Positions 21,347 through 31,730 of a DNA stretch of 39,749 bases are shown in pieces (within the stretch, counting starts at the first letter, position 1; the number at the start of each line of letters is the position of its first letter). Position numbers and translations under genes: made by a program. The stretch comes from Pinguiococcus pyrenoidosus (lineage: Eukaryota > Sar > Pinguiophyceae > Pinguiochrysidales > Pinguiochrysidaceae): assembly GCA_019677205.1 (NCBI GenBank), contig JAAMXY010000413.1, positions 1-39,749 of the forward strand, read 5' to 3'. The notes beneath the pieces are model-generated. The model did not search any database. It was not told the origin of the DNA and saw nothing but the letters and a program-made list of their open reading frames with translations.

Positions 21347-22354
21347 ATGCCTTCTACAGCCGTCGTACTCGCCCTCCTCGCCGCCTCGGCGCGGGCCGAG
21401 CTCATCCGCTTCTTCGGGGAGGACATCAACCCGAACGGGGGGGGCAACGACGTCCCCCCCCTCGTCGAGGCCCCGCTCGCCGATGCTGCCAGGGACGAGT
21501 TCTTCGCATTCCTCATCGATCCGCTAGGGGCGACGCAGAATCTGGATGATCTACCTGCCGACAGCTTCCCCTTCCCGGGCGGGACACCAGCACCGATCGT
21601 GCTCACCTACCCGGACGGCGACGGCGGCACCTTCACCGCCACCATCGAGGGGGCCTTCATCCTCGACGAGGTCCGCAACGGGCAGTATCCGATTTCCAAT
21701 CACAACTACCTCCGCGCGCCCACCAACAACTGGACGATCACCTTCGACTGCGACATCGTGGGCTTCGGCTTCTACGGCGTCGATATCGGCGACGTCGACG
21801 GCCGCCTCAACGTCACCTTGGAGTTCGCCATGCCCGACGGAGACGGCATGATCACTCTCCAGGCGGAGCACACGCAGGAAGCGAGCGGCAACGTGCTGTA
21901 CTTCGGATTCCTCAACGAGGACAACCCCGTGAGAGAGATCACCATCACGAACGTGGATGATCCAGACGACGGTACGTAGCGAGCGCCGCGGTTCTCACCC
22001 CGCCGGCAGTTTCGCTCAACCGGTGTCTTCTCCTTCGTCCCGCACCCCCCAGACTTTGTGTTCGACAACTTCACGGTGGCGAAGCCGGGAAACATCCAGC
22101 TGTGTGTCACGGGAATCACGAACAGCGAAGAGAGCGTCTGCTGCTGCGACGAGCCTTCCTGCACCCGCTGCGGAGGCTGCGAATGTGCGGACCAGCCGGG
22201 TGGCGCGATGGAGTGCTGCCCGGGCTTCATCCAAGAGAACTTGATGCTCTGCGAGAAGGCGACGGACTGCGGCTGCGTCCTGATTCCCGATAGCCCCCGC
22301 ATCGGCGACCCGTTCCTTGGCGGAGAACCCGGCGAATGCTTGCAACCTCAGTAA
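21347..22354 (+). CDS. Array copy 3: secreted Cys-rich family, subfamily A
   Basis: Exons 21347-21971 and 22053-22354 encode 308 residues. The 81-nt intron (GTACGT...CCCCCAG) is at the same phase-1 site as in copy 2, giving DDPDDD joined to FVFDNFTVAKPGN. The signal peptide is MPSTAVVLALLAASARA. The beta domain has ELIRFFGEDINPNGGG, FPFPGGTPAPIVLTYPDG and GFGFYGVDIGDVDGRLNVTL. The Cys module has CTRCGGCEC, ECCPGFI and DCGC, ending CLQPQ. This is the closest relative of copy 2 in the window: long stretches such as GAFILDEVRNGQYPIS are identical even in third codon positions, which indicates recent duplication or gene conversion. Confidence 0.93.
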
Positions 22355-22790
22355 CTTTGAAATGGGCCGAGGAGGCGCACGGATCATAGGGAGAGCGGCC
22401 AGCATCGCTACCTGCTTTCTGGCCGATCCTATGGTCGGCTCCGGTGACGGCGACTCCAGTGACGTTTTTAGTTGAGCATTTTCAGCTGCAGCAAGCCTCT
22501 GTGGGAGTCCCTGCCAGGCAGGACGCTCCCACATACGACATCTTCCGAGAAATGGAAGAGCAGGAATGCATTTGAGCGTCGGCTGTGACAGGAGACTCCG
22601 CAGAGACGATGCGGATCTATGAGTGGTTGCACCACGCGATTTAGAAACACCATACCTTCCGTGTCATGTAGGACCGCTTCCAACCGGTTCCTTCAGAAGC
22701 GTTGGCACCCTTCCAACGCTCGTTTGCTCTCCTTATTAGAGCACGCTCAGTTGCAACACAGTCAAGCCCTCCGCCTGCCCAGCTGTGTCC

Positions 22791-22838
22791 GCAGCGAACT
22801 TCAGCTCTGGGCTCCCCCGCAGCGAACTTCAGCTCTGG
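22791..22838. repeat. Two copies of a 20-bp unit, 28-bp period
   Basis: GCAGCGAACTTCAGCTCTGG occurs at 22791-22810 and again at 22819-22838, separated by 8 bp. Lower-similarity echoes flank it. Confidence 0.85.
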
Positions 22839-23070
22839 CCTTCCCCACAGCTTGGCCTCCGTGGGGCCCGCGGCGCTCCTGCTCATCTGCCTTGCCCCGA
22901 TGCTTTCTCCCCTTGCTTTTCGTCCGGAAGCCTCGAGCAAGATGCCTTGAATAGGACGACCCTGCTGACTCTGCTGATTCTGCTGGCTGTGCTGCGGCAG
23001 CTTGTGCTGCGGCAGTGCGTACAGCAGGGAGGCGAACATGAGGCCGATATGGAAGGAGATCCGGGGTCCG

Positions 23071-23145
23071 CCACCACTTCCACCACTTCCGTCACTTCCG
23101 TCACTTCCGCCACTTCCGCCACTTCCACCACTTCCGCCACCTCCA
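23071..23145. repeat. 9-bp minisatellite (CACTTCCRC)
   Basis: About eight tandem units of CACTTCC plus ACC, GTC or GCC lie in the spacer before copy 4. On the minus strand they translate as GGSGGS repeats, which creates a misleading open frame. Confidence 0.9.
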
Positions 23146-23909
23146 TCACCACCTCCCATCCTTTTCACCTCCCAAGCCATCCGCGCAGGGAAGAGGGTTT
23201 GGCACCTGAACGCCTGACAAGGAGAGAGCGGCTTCCGTCATGCCTTCCGTCGACTCCAACGGATCCTGCTTCTCTACGCCCGCCGGTTGACCACGGAAGC
23301 AAGCGGCCTTGCGTGCGCGACGCGTACTGGGGGAGATGAGTGCGGCGTGACAGAGGCGACGGGGGATTTGTCGAGGTTTGCCAACAACACCATGTGGTGC
23401 TCTTGGATAGCGCGCGTTACACGGCCGACCGACCAATGGGGGAAGAAGTCAACGTCTAGCACTCGTCAACTTTAGGGTAGCCTCGGGAGTTTGGACGATG
23501 TTTAGGACGAGGAAGTGCGTCCTTTGTCAGAGCTTCCCACCAACAAATTTCCTCCATGAATGGAGTTTCGGGTAGAGTCTTGCAAATATCTGTGAAGGAG
23601 TCCAATCGGGATCGATTTTCATTTCACGCGTGAGCGTTATTGGATGATTTTCCAACTGCTCGTCCAATCCGGCGCTAGTGGTCTCTGCAGAAACCCTAAA
23701 AATCATGAAACCCTCCGACCGCATCACAGCTTCGTTCTTCGCTGCGCCATGCATACGCCTGTTAGCCTCTGGGGCGCTGTGAGCTGCTGACAGTGCCCTT
23801 TGTGGTGCATGCAAGGACACAGGATCACCAGTCCCAAGGGAGGCGCTGGCCCGCAGACGCCGGCTCCTCAGCCCCGCGGACGTTCTCAAGGGTTTCCAAG
23901 CTTGCAGAG

Positions 23910-24839
23910 ATGCTTTCCCGCACGCTGTTCCTCGCCGTTGCTGTGGCAGTGGCCCACGCCGACCCCATGACGTTCTTTGCCGAGGACATCAACGATGCTG
24001 GGGACGGCGGGGTGAACGAAGTGCCTCCCCTGACGGAAGCCCCATTGGCAGACGCCGCCCGTGACGAGTTCCTGAGCTTCATCACTGATCCCGACACCGA
24101 GGGCTTCGAGGCTTTCGAGGAGGACGAAGAGACTCCGCTCACGATCGAGTTCTCCTGCGGAGACGGGCAGAGCGTCAACGCAACCATCACCGGCGTCGGC
24201 CGCGTAGAGAGTCAGATCAAGAACGGCCAGTACCCCATCTCCGGCCTCAAGTACTTCCGCACGAGGTCGGAGTCCTTCGAGGTGGAGTTCACCGAGCCGA
24301 TCGCAGCCTTTGGGTTCTACGGCGTGGACATCGGAGACGTCCAGGGCCAGCTCACGATCACCTTCATCACGGGCTCCACGTTAAGCGGCCTCTCGTCCAT
24401 CGTCACGGTCGACCACGTCGTCGACGGGAACAGCGGATCCGTGATCTACTTCGGCATCATCGACACGGAGAACCCTTTCCAGCGCCTGACCTTCGCAAAC
24501 AGTGAGGGTGGTCGCGACGTCTTTGCCTTCGACGAGTTCACCATCGCATGCCCTCAGCAAGTCCAGCTGTCAGGCCCTCCATCGCAGGCCCCTTCGGAGG
24601 TCAACCTGTGCGCCTACGGAATCACCGACTCGAGCGGCACGGTCTGCTGCTGCGAGTCTTGCGGCGCTTGCGGCGGTTGCGACTGTGACACGTTGCCCGG
24701 CGGCGCGGCGGAATGCTGCCCGGCCGCCATCATCACCAACGGCATCCCCTGCCTCCTCTCGAGTGACTGTGGCTGCGTTCTGGACGTCGACTCGCCAGCG
24801 GTATTCCTCGAGTCCGGAGAGAACGAATGCCCCGAATAG
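23910..24839 (+). CDS. Array copy 4: secreted Cys-rich family, subfamily A (no intron)
   Basis: A single exon of 309 residues. The signal peptide is MLSRTLFLAVAVAVAHA. The beta domain opens MTFFAEDINDAGDGG and contains AARDEFLSF, NGQYPISGLKYFRTRS and AAFGFYGVDIGDVQGQLTITF. The hinge GGRDVFAFDEFTIACPQQ is uninterrupted, where other copies have an intron. A Ser/Pro-rich linker with PSQAPSEV precedes the Cys module (NLC, VCCCESC, CGGCDC, ECCP, DCGC; 14 Cys plus one extra in IACP). Its beta domain is intermediate between copies 1-3 and the B copies: VQGQLT and NSEG-RD are B-like, while its Cys module is A-type. Function unknown. Confidence 0.93.
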   Translation: MLSRTLFLAVAVAVAHADPMTFFAEDINDAGDGGVNEVPPLTEAPLADAARDEFLSFITDPDTEGFEAFEEDEETPLTIEFSCGDGQSVNATITGVGRVESQIKNGQYPISGLKYFRTRSESFEVEFTEPIAAFGFYGVDIGDVQGQLTITFITGSTLSGLSSIVTVDHVVDGNSGSVIYFGIIDTENPFQRLTFANSEGGRDVFAFDEFTIACPQQVQLSGPPSQAPSEVNLCAYGITDSSGTVCCCESCGACGGCDCDTLPGGAAECCPAAIITNGIPCLLSSDCGCVLDVDSPAVFLESGENECPE

Positions 24840-26410
24840 ACCAGAAGCCCAGCTTTGCTTGGTTTCAATTCCCCTTCCTAGCCGCCACGGGAGCCAGCAA
24901 AGAGAGTGCAATCACGAGACCGTCGTTTGCGTGCATGTCGAAGAAACGGAAAGAGCCCAAGTCCACACGTGCAGTCCGAGTTGAAGAGGAGGCGGCCCCG
25001 GAGTTGTTGGTAAATAGATCTGGGGTGAAGCATCCGGGTTTCCGTTCGGAAGACGCAACAAAGAGAAGTAGTACGTTCCATGCTGCCGTCTCTGTGCGGC
25101 CACGCACCGTTTCAGACACCCAGAGTCTCCCTACTCCAACTCCACGTTGCTTCGTTTCGCGGCGGTCTTATAAGCAATGCGGCCCTCCAGAAACAAGCGC
25201 GCCACGACGTACCATAGGTCCCTGCCAGCGCGGAGACAGTACAACTAGCACCCGAGTGCTGCAAGCCGACCGCGACGACGCGATCGGAGGGGTATGCGAG
25301 GCGCAGATTCTAGCAGCAGAAGGTGGCGCGCGTCGAGGAGCGCGCCGTGACGCTCACGTCGCAGAACGAGCACCTCAAGGGCAAGGAGGAGCAGCTGAAG
25401 ATGCGGTTGCGACGCCTCGAGCAGCAGCAGTCGGAGATGACCGCCCAGGTGCCCCGATCTTCGGAACGCCAGAGCGACGCGGGGCAGTCCAGAACAGCCG
25501 GCTCGTTCGCGAGAGCCAGAACCTCCAGGAGCCGATCCGCACCCTCGACGCCCAGCGGGATGCCGCCCTGCACGACACGCTGGACGAGCAGAACGAGAAG
25601 GAGAGCCACAGCGGCCAAGGAGAGCCGCAGCGGCCAAGAAGAGCCGCAGCGGCCAAGACGAGGATCCGAAAAGGAGCAGTCACGGGAAACGGCAACGCGA
25701 AGCGCTTGGGCGGGGAAGTCAGTGAATAACTTGTAGAGCCCCCCTGTTGGTCAGCGAAAAGAAGCATTGATGCAGGTTCCTGACCATAAACTTCATTGAC
25801 CTGACCGCGCAGGCATGAGATGATGAGATGCCCCATCCCGCTTGGTGAAGCAACCAATCAGCTCTTTCTTGGCATCGGTTCCACCAATGAATGAGGACCT
25901 TCTCAATTTATCGCCAATTGAGGAAACGACGGATGCGAAGACATGCTATCATGTCCGCAGATGGAACAATTTCCGGCATTCCATGGACGTCTTTAGGACG
26001 AAGATGGATTTTGATGTGTGTTTTTGGATTTGGTGTCAGGCGTCATCACTGTTTGAAACTGTCTCTTAAACATGGCTTCAGTACCGTGAAACTCCAAGCG
26101 CATCCTCAGTTTTGACCAATCGATGATCCTTCTTCACATCAACAGTTGTTCTTGAAGCAGCCATGGATCGGCTGCGCAACCGACGACGTGAATTTCAAGA
26201 AAGACAGGTCGGCGATTCAACTCAAAAAAGGCGTCGAAAGAAGGGCTTTAAGTTAGATGGCCGCTGCTCGGAAAGTCGGAGAGCTGCTTGAGAGGCTAAA
26301 GAGCGTTCCTCTGCTCAGGGAGCTGCCGAAGCCCCCAAGTGCCTCCATCTACTCCGCCGCAGAGCTCTTCGCCCAGCACCACCTGCTTCTCTGCTCGAGT
26401 CTGCGCAACG
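24840..26410. promoter_or_regulatory. Spacer and upstream region of array copy 5
   Basis: Apart from the coiled-coil fragment at 25317-25730, no gene is supported. Upstream of copy 5 are CCAAT boxes at 25854-25858, 25884-25888 and 26116-26120, and a TTCAACTCAAAAAA stretch near 26216. Confidence 0.35.
25317..25730 (+). pseudogene. Possible frameshifted coiled-coil gene fragment
   Basis: Two adjacent stretches look like parts of one coiled coil, but in different frames. The first reads ARVEERAVTLTSQNEHLKG and then EEQLKMRLRRLEQQQSEM (25322-25440). The second, shifted frame reads VRESQNLQEPIRTLDAQRD and then DTLDEQNEKE (25505-25610), followed by Gln/Pro/Arg repeats and a stop near 25729. No canonical intron I tried joins the frames. 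A decayed gene or a sequencing indel are both possible. No product family is recognised. Confidence 0.3.
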
Positions 26411-27490
26411 ATGATTTCCGCCATCCTCTGCGCCCTCCTCATCAGCCAAGCGCACGCCGCGGTGTTCTTCGCGGAGGACCCAAACCCCGACGGCGCGGAC
26501 AACCAGAACGAGGTCACGCCGCTGCTCTCGGCTCCTTTGTCCGACGCGGAACGGGAGGCCTTTGAGTCGCTCATTCAGAACCCGGAAACGGAGACCTTCG
26601 ACGACGGCTTCGTCGACGGCCAGACCACGCCGCTGGAGCTGACGTTCCAGTGCCTCACCGAGACTGTAAAGGCCACCATCACGGGAGAGGGCGGGCGCAT
26701 CGAGGACGACGTTAAGAACGGCCAGTACCCCATCTCCGGGCGCTACTACTTCCGGACGAGGTCGGACACCTTCACCGTCACCTTCAACACCAGCGTGGCC
26801 GCAGTCGGCTTCTACGCGGTGGACATCGGGGATGTGAGGGGCCAGCTCAGCATCAACCTTTTCGCGACCAGCACCGACACGGGCGCCTTCAACAGCATCC
26901 TGATCGGCCACACCATCGAGGCCCTGAGCGGGTCCGTGTTCTTCTTCGGCGTCGTCGACGAGGACAATCCCTTCCAGGCCATCACCTTCTCAAACAGTGC
27001 CGCCGGCCGAGATGTAAGTGCCATGCGCGGTGGCGACTCCGCCGCCCTTCCGGAGAACCCCGCCTGGTTCCTTTGCTCACGCCTTCCGCCCTTTCTCTGC
27101 CACCGTAGGTGTAAGTCCGGGGACCGAGGACGCGCTCGCAGCTCCGTTCCCTCCCCCATCGACCGACTGCTCGCATTGGCGTCAGCGTACTGATGCTCCG
27201 TTGCTCCACTCCGTAGGTTTGCCTTCGACAACTTCATCGTCGCGTGCCCTGAGCAGATCTTCGACCCGTGCGCCTTCGGCATTCCGGACCCGAGCGGAAC
27301 TGTCTGCTGCTGCGAGTCCTGCGGCAGCTGCGGCGGTTGTGACTGCGAGGACCGCGACGGGGGGGCGGAAAAGTGCTGCCCGCAGAGCATCCACGAGTCG
27401 GGCATTCCGTGCTTGGCGTCGACAGACTGTGGGTGCATCCTCGACGAGAAGAGCCCCATGCCCACCGGCGGACACTCCGAGCTCTGCTAA
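26411..27490 (+). CDS. Array copy 5: secreted Cys-rich family, subfamily A, with 2-nt exon
   Basis: Proposed exons are 26411-27013, 27109-27110 and 27217-27490, giving 292 residues. The signal peptide is MISAILCALLISQAHA. The beta domain has VFFAEDPNPDGADNQNEV, NGQYPISGRYYFRTRS and AVGFYAVDIGDVRGQLSI. The Cys module has DPC, VCCCESC, CGGCDC, KCCP and DCGC, ending ELC (14 Cys plus VACP). It is sister to copy 4. The first donor (GAT^GTAAGT) leaves phase 0, but the last exon (GTAG^GTTTGCC) needs two preceding bases. The only canonical solution is exon GT, flanked by CCGTAG and GTAAGT, which gives RD-V-FAFDNF exactly as in copy 4. A 2-bp sequence error at 27014 would instead allow one ordinary intron. 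Confidence 0.8.
27109..27110 (+). other. Candidate 2-nt microexon of array copy 5
   Basis: The dinucleotide GT sits between a good acceptor (CCACCGTAG, ending 27108) and a strong donor (GTAAGT, starting 27111). The flanking introns are 95 nt (27014-27108) and 106 nt (27111-27216). Its inclusion completes a Val codon (GT|G) and restores the family frame. Confidence 0.5.
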
Positions 27491-28279
27491 GCTGAAGTCG
27501 ACGAAGCGGGTGACGCAGAGGGCGACGCCTTACGACACTGCGCCTGCCCATTGAGCACTTGGTCTGCCAGGCAGAGGATGTATAAAGAGCAAAAGGATGC
27601 AGGACCGATGTGCACGTCCTGGAGCTTGGAATGCTGAGCCGTTGATGAACCGTCTTTTCCTCTCATGACGTGTTGCCAGATTCCAACCATCCAAGCGCGC
27701 ACCCACGAAGCTTTCGGGCAAGTCAAACACAAAAGTCTGCATCATGCCCGGCCCGGGTCGCAGAGGATCCAGGCTTCGAGCTAGTCCAGACGATGAAAGA
27801 CGTCCATTCCCCGCCATACGTCGCTGTCGCTCCATCTGTGCTGAAGCTTGACTGCGAAGACAGGCTCTGTGCCACAGAGATTTGCATTGCACACGGCACC
27901 TTTGTCGATGAAACTCCCACAAGGAACCAAGGGTTGGTGCGGAGGGTGATTTGGGCATGCGCACACCCGCACACGGAGGAGCGGAGTGGCCGAGCACGTT
28001 GGATCGACGACGACAGACTAAAGGACAAATGCGCATTACTGGGAACCCGAGAGGGTGTTCCGGATCACGTGCTTGCCGGGAATGCCTGGGGTCCAGCTTG
28101 GACTTTTTCCTTCCAGTGGGAGTGGTTGATCTATATCCTATCTTTCCTACGGGCATCTACACGCAGATGGAGCACATACAGTATCCGAAGCCCACGACGC
28201 ACTACACGCAGTCAGCAATCCGCCAGAGTCATGCAGTTTCCCCGCTCCGGACAATTATCTTGCTACTCTCTCAGAGGCT
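27491..28279. other. Convergent spacer between copies 5 and 6
   Basis: 789 bp between the stop codons of two tail-to-tail family members, where array strand and subfamily both switch. No gene, repeat or clear poly(A) signal is supported. Confidence 0.5.
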
Positions 28280-29270
28280 TTAGAAGACGCACTCGGTCTC
28301 CTCCACCGGGATGTAGTCGCCGAGCAGGCACGCGACGTCCGAAGCCATCTGGCACACGAACTCCGTGGCGGCGATGACGCCGGGGCAGCAGAGCGCAGCG
28401 CCGCCCGGGTTCATGTCGCAGTCGCAGCCGCCGCACACGCCGCAGCCGCCGTCGCAGCAGACGGTCTCGTCCGCGTTGGTGATGCCCTCGACGCAGAGCT
28501 CGAAGGGCGTCGGCGCTTCCGAGGGGGCGCTGGTGAAGGTCACCTCGTCGCGGATGGCAATGGTGAAGTCGTCGAAAGCAAACCTAGGTTGAAGCAAAAC
28601 AGCCAGGTGAGGATCGGATCCTTGCCGGAACGCCACAGGTGCTGTTGTTGCCCGCATTTCTTGTCTCTTCAACGTACCGGTCGCGGTTTCCCTCGGAGTT
28701 GGTGAAGGACACGCCAATGAACGACTCGGCAAGATCGATGTAGGCGAAGTAGAGCACGCCGCCGCTGGGTCCGTCGACTTCGTGCGGGATGTTGAGGGTG
28801 CAGGTGGTTCCATCGGTTCGGATGGCGGTGAAGGTGAGGACGCCCTGCACGTCTCCGATGTCCACACCGAAGAAGCCGAAGGCGGTGATGCTCTCCGAGA
28901 AGGTGATGGAGAAGTCGTCGTCCGTGCTGAAGTAGTTTTCGGGCGAGATGGCGTACTGGCCGTTAACGGGCGGATCGGCCCGCACTTCACCGCCCTGGAG
29001 GGTGGCGGTCACGCCGGATCCGGGGAAGACCAGCGACGCGCTGGTGTCTCCGACCGCGAGCGACTCCAGGTCCTCCGTGGAAGGGTTGTCGATGCCCAGG
29101 AAGAACATGTCCCGGGCCTCGTCCGCGTTGGGCGTCGCAGGGAGCGGCAAGACGTTGTTCTGCGTATCGTCCGGGTTGCGATCCTCGCCGAAGAAGACCT
29201 CGCCGGCGCACATCTGTGCGCTAGCCTGGCCGAGGCCCAGAGCGAGGATGGTGAGCACGGGGAGCATCAT
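28280..29270 (-). CDS. Array copy 6: secreted Cys-rich family, subfamily B
   Basis: Exons 29270-28678 and 28583-28280 encode 298 residues. The 94-nt intron (GTACGT...AACCTAG) is phase 2 and restores NRDRFAFDDFTIA. The signal peptide is MMLPVLTILALGLGQASA. The mature start shows the B hallmark CAGEVFFGEDRNPDDTQNNV. The beta domain has FSITFSESITAFGFFGVD followed by IGDVQG, and HEVDGPSGGVLYFAYIDL. A short linker (TSAPSEAPTPFEL) leads to the 12-Cys module: LC, VCC, CGVCGGCDC, DMNPGGA, CCPGVI, FVC, ACLLG, ECVF end. There is no membrane anchor. It is the closest relative of the partial copy 10. Confidence 0.93.
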
Positions 29271-30792
29271 TTTGGAGGTGGGCGTTGCGGGCGGTTCGCT
29301 AGCGCGTTGGCGGATCTTCTGCCGCGTCGCTCGGGTTGGGAGAAGGGCAACCGATTGGATGCCGGATTTTTGAAAGTGGGGAACTCCGGCGCCAACCGCC
29401 CAATTGGGTCCATTGCGGGCGTTGGAAGTGTCGTTGCGGAATAGCATAGCGGAGCCACACCGCCCGTGGAGAGAAAAATGGAGCCTCGGATCGAAAACCC
29501 CACCAATCCCGGCCGCTGAAAGAGTCACCGTTATGACATCACCGCCCGACCAGGGTTGAACGAGAGCGCGCCTAAGAAGCCTCCAAGGAATCTCGGACTT
29601 TGTTGCCCGCCGAAAGGTGGTTGGCATGGCGTGATTGGTGAGCGAGGCGAGCGCGCCGCATCATTCGTCCACTTTGACTGGCTTTTCGCTTTTCGAAGAG
29701 TATTGAGGAAGGTCTGTATCGCCGTAGGTTGCCTGCGCGGTTTTTGAATTTGAACGTTGATGTAGCTCACTTCCTTCTGCTTCGGTTGGCTGGCGCGCGC
29801 CATACAATGGAAAAATTCAAAACCGCATTGCCGGTTTCCGAAAGCGGTTGACCTGCATGAACCAACCAGGTGGCATTCCCTCCGTGGCGTTCGGAGAAGA
29901 TCACCAGTAGAAAGCCTCCATCTTGCCCTTCTCACGAATCATCTCTATCGATTTCGCCACATGTGCATCTGACTCGACCACTTTGCCCGGAAAAGGAATC
30001 GCCTTCGGATTCTGATCGAGCAGCGAGCTAACAGAGGCTTGTGGCCAGTGAAGATCGGGGCTCCAGGGGGTGACGACGCCCAATGCGACAGTAACCAGGA
30101 ACCCGCTTCCACATTCCAGTCATCAGCTGAGTGCATCTGTCCGTCCTTCGGCTGTCTGTCCGCTGGGTTTCTCGATCCGTCTGTCATGTGGGACTTGCCG
30201 AAGCTTTGGCCGAGACGTTGGACACGCTCACCTTGGACACGCGCACCTTGGACACGCGCACCTTGGACACGCGCACCTTGGACACGCGCACCTTGGACAC
30301 GCGCACCGCTCAGGCCGCCACTTGGCAGCTTGCTTCTCCAAGAGATGTCCCGGCGGATCTGTCTTCAAGAAATTCGCTCAAGCTCGCGGCGTGAACGGGG
30401 AAGGGGTGGGTGGGTGGCAGAATGGGGACAGGTGCTCCGCTTTTCCATCCCACCTGTCAGGGCACGGCTTGTGCAACGCCAGGGATGTCTAGGGCAGACT
30501 AACAAGGGCGTCTTTTCCTTGCATGGGCTACTCCGCTTCGCCCAATCCAACTTTGCTCAACTCGACTCGAATTCAACTCGACTCCACCAACCTCGACCTG
30601 CCTCTACCCCGCACGCCTCGTTCGGCTGTTTCCCGAGGGTTTGTACCCATTCTCCCTTTATTAACTAGTCGCTGATCAGCAGCTGGACCAGAGCTTCGCA
30701 CACGACTGCGAGATGTATTCACAAGACAACACACGGCCCGGCCGGGGGCGGGAACCCACAACCCCGACCGCAGAGCTCTCTGGCGCTCCGTC
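29271..30792. promoter_or_regulatory. Upstream region of array copy 6 and spacer to copy 7
   Basis: Upstream of copy 6 (reading to the right) lie ATTGG (29354-29358), GATTTTTGAA (29365-29374), the palindrome CCCAATTGGG (29399-29408), TGACATCACC near 29534 and ATTGG (29634-29638). No gene is supported in 1.5 kb; the 15-bp minisatellite is listed separately. Confidence 0.4.
30217..30306. repeat. 15-bp minisatellite, six units
   Basis: Six head-to-tail units of CTTGGACACGCGCAC; the first unit has two differences (GTTGGACACGCTCAC) and the other five are identical. The unit is a multiple of three, so open frames pass through it (LDTRT repeats), but no gene context supports coding. Confidence 0.97.
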
Positions 30793-31730
30793 TTAAAAGA
30801 GATCGCACTCCGATTCTACGGAGGGCACGTATTCGCCCAGGAGGCAGCCGACGTCGGTGGATGTCATGCAAACGAAGCCGATCTCCGCGATGACGCCGGG
30901 GCAGCACAGCGTGGCGCCGCCCGTGTTCATGTCGCAGTCGCAGCCGCCGCACCTGCCGCAGCTGGCGGCGCAGCAGACGGTCTCGTCCGCGTTGGTGATG
31001 CCTTCGAAGCACAGCGCCACGTCGTCGGGAGTGGCGAACGTGAAGTCGTCAAAGGCGAACCTGCGCACACAAGGGCATCGTCAGCCTCGCTTCGCCAGCC
31101 CCGGTAAAGTGGCTTTCAGCCGGAGACGCACCTGTCTGAGAAGCCGTCGTTGTTGAAGAATCGGACGCGCGTGAAGGGGTTGAAGATGTCGATGTAGCCG
31201 AAGTAGAGCACGCCGCCGCTGGGGCCGTCGACCTCGTGCGGGACGACCACTTCGCATTCGTTGCCGTCCTTGTCGATCGCCACGAAGGTGAGCTGGCCGG
31301 CGATGTCGCCAATGTCCACGCCGAAGAAGCCGAAGGCGCTGATGGGCCCCGTGAAGACCACCTCGAAGGTCAGGTTGCTGCTGTAGTACTGCGACCCGCT
31401 GATGGCGTACTGGCCATTGAAGGGCGGGTCGGCACGGACGGTGCCTCCGCTCAGCGAAGCCGTGATGTTCGAGTCGTCGAAGAGGTCGATGTTCCGCAGG
31501 CCGACCGTGAAGTTCTCGAAGGTCTCGGTGGACGGATCAGCAAGGGCACTGAAGAAGAGGTCCCTCTGGGCCGTGGCCGTAGGGAAGGATTCCAGCGGGA
31601 GGACGTTGTTCTTGCCATCGTCTGGATTGCGATCCTCCCCAAAGTACACCAGGCCCGTGCACTTTTCCAGGACGGAGGCGTCGATGCGGCCAAGCAGGAA
31701 GGTCAGTAGCAGCACGGGGGCGATCATCAT
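30793..31730 (-). CDS. Array copy 7: secreted Cys-rich family, subfamily B
   Basis: Exons 31730-31132 and 31060-30793 encode 288 residues. The 71-nt intron (GTGCGT...TGCGCAG) is phase 2 and restores FSDRFAFDDFTFA. The signal peptide is MMIAPVLLLTFLLGRIDA. The beta domain has CTGLVYFGEDRNPDDGKNNV, NGQYAISGSQYYSS and AFGFFGVDIGDIAGQLTFVA, then HEVDGPSGGVLYFGYIDI. The 12-Cys module follows almost without a linker: ALC, VCC, CGRCGGCDC, DMNTGGA, CCPGVI, FVC, GCLLG, ECDLF. NNDGFSDR replaces the NSEG-RDR of its relatives. Confidence 0.93.

Larger units (their letters stand above)
22355..23909. promoter_or_regulatory. Spacer and upstream region of array copy 4
   Basis: No supported gene in 1.55 kb. 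It contains two tandem repeats, listed separately. Upstream of copy 4 lie CCAAT or ATTGG boxes at 23602-23606, 23639-23643 and 23664-23668, about 240-310 bp before the ATG. A Gly/Ser-rich frame on the minus strand is simply the translation of the 9-bp repeat. Confidence 0.4.

Noticed and set aside
22641-23180. Minus-strand Gly/Ser-rich open frame starting MAWEVKRMGGGDGG
   Set aside because: It is the translation of the 9-bp minisatellite plus low-complexity flanks. There is no domain, splice or family support.
30131-30394. Open frame with LDTRT repeats
   Set aside because: It simply reads through the 15-bp minisatellite; there is no signal peptide, domain or conserved context.
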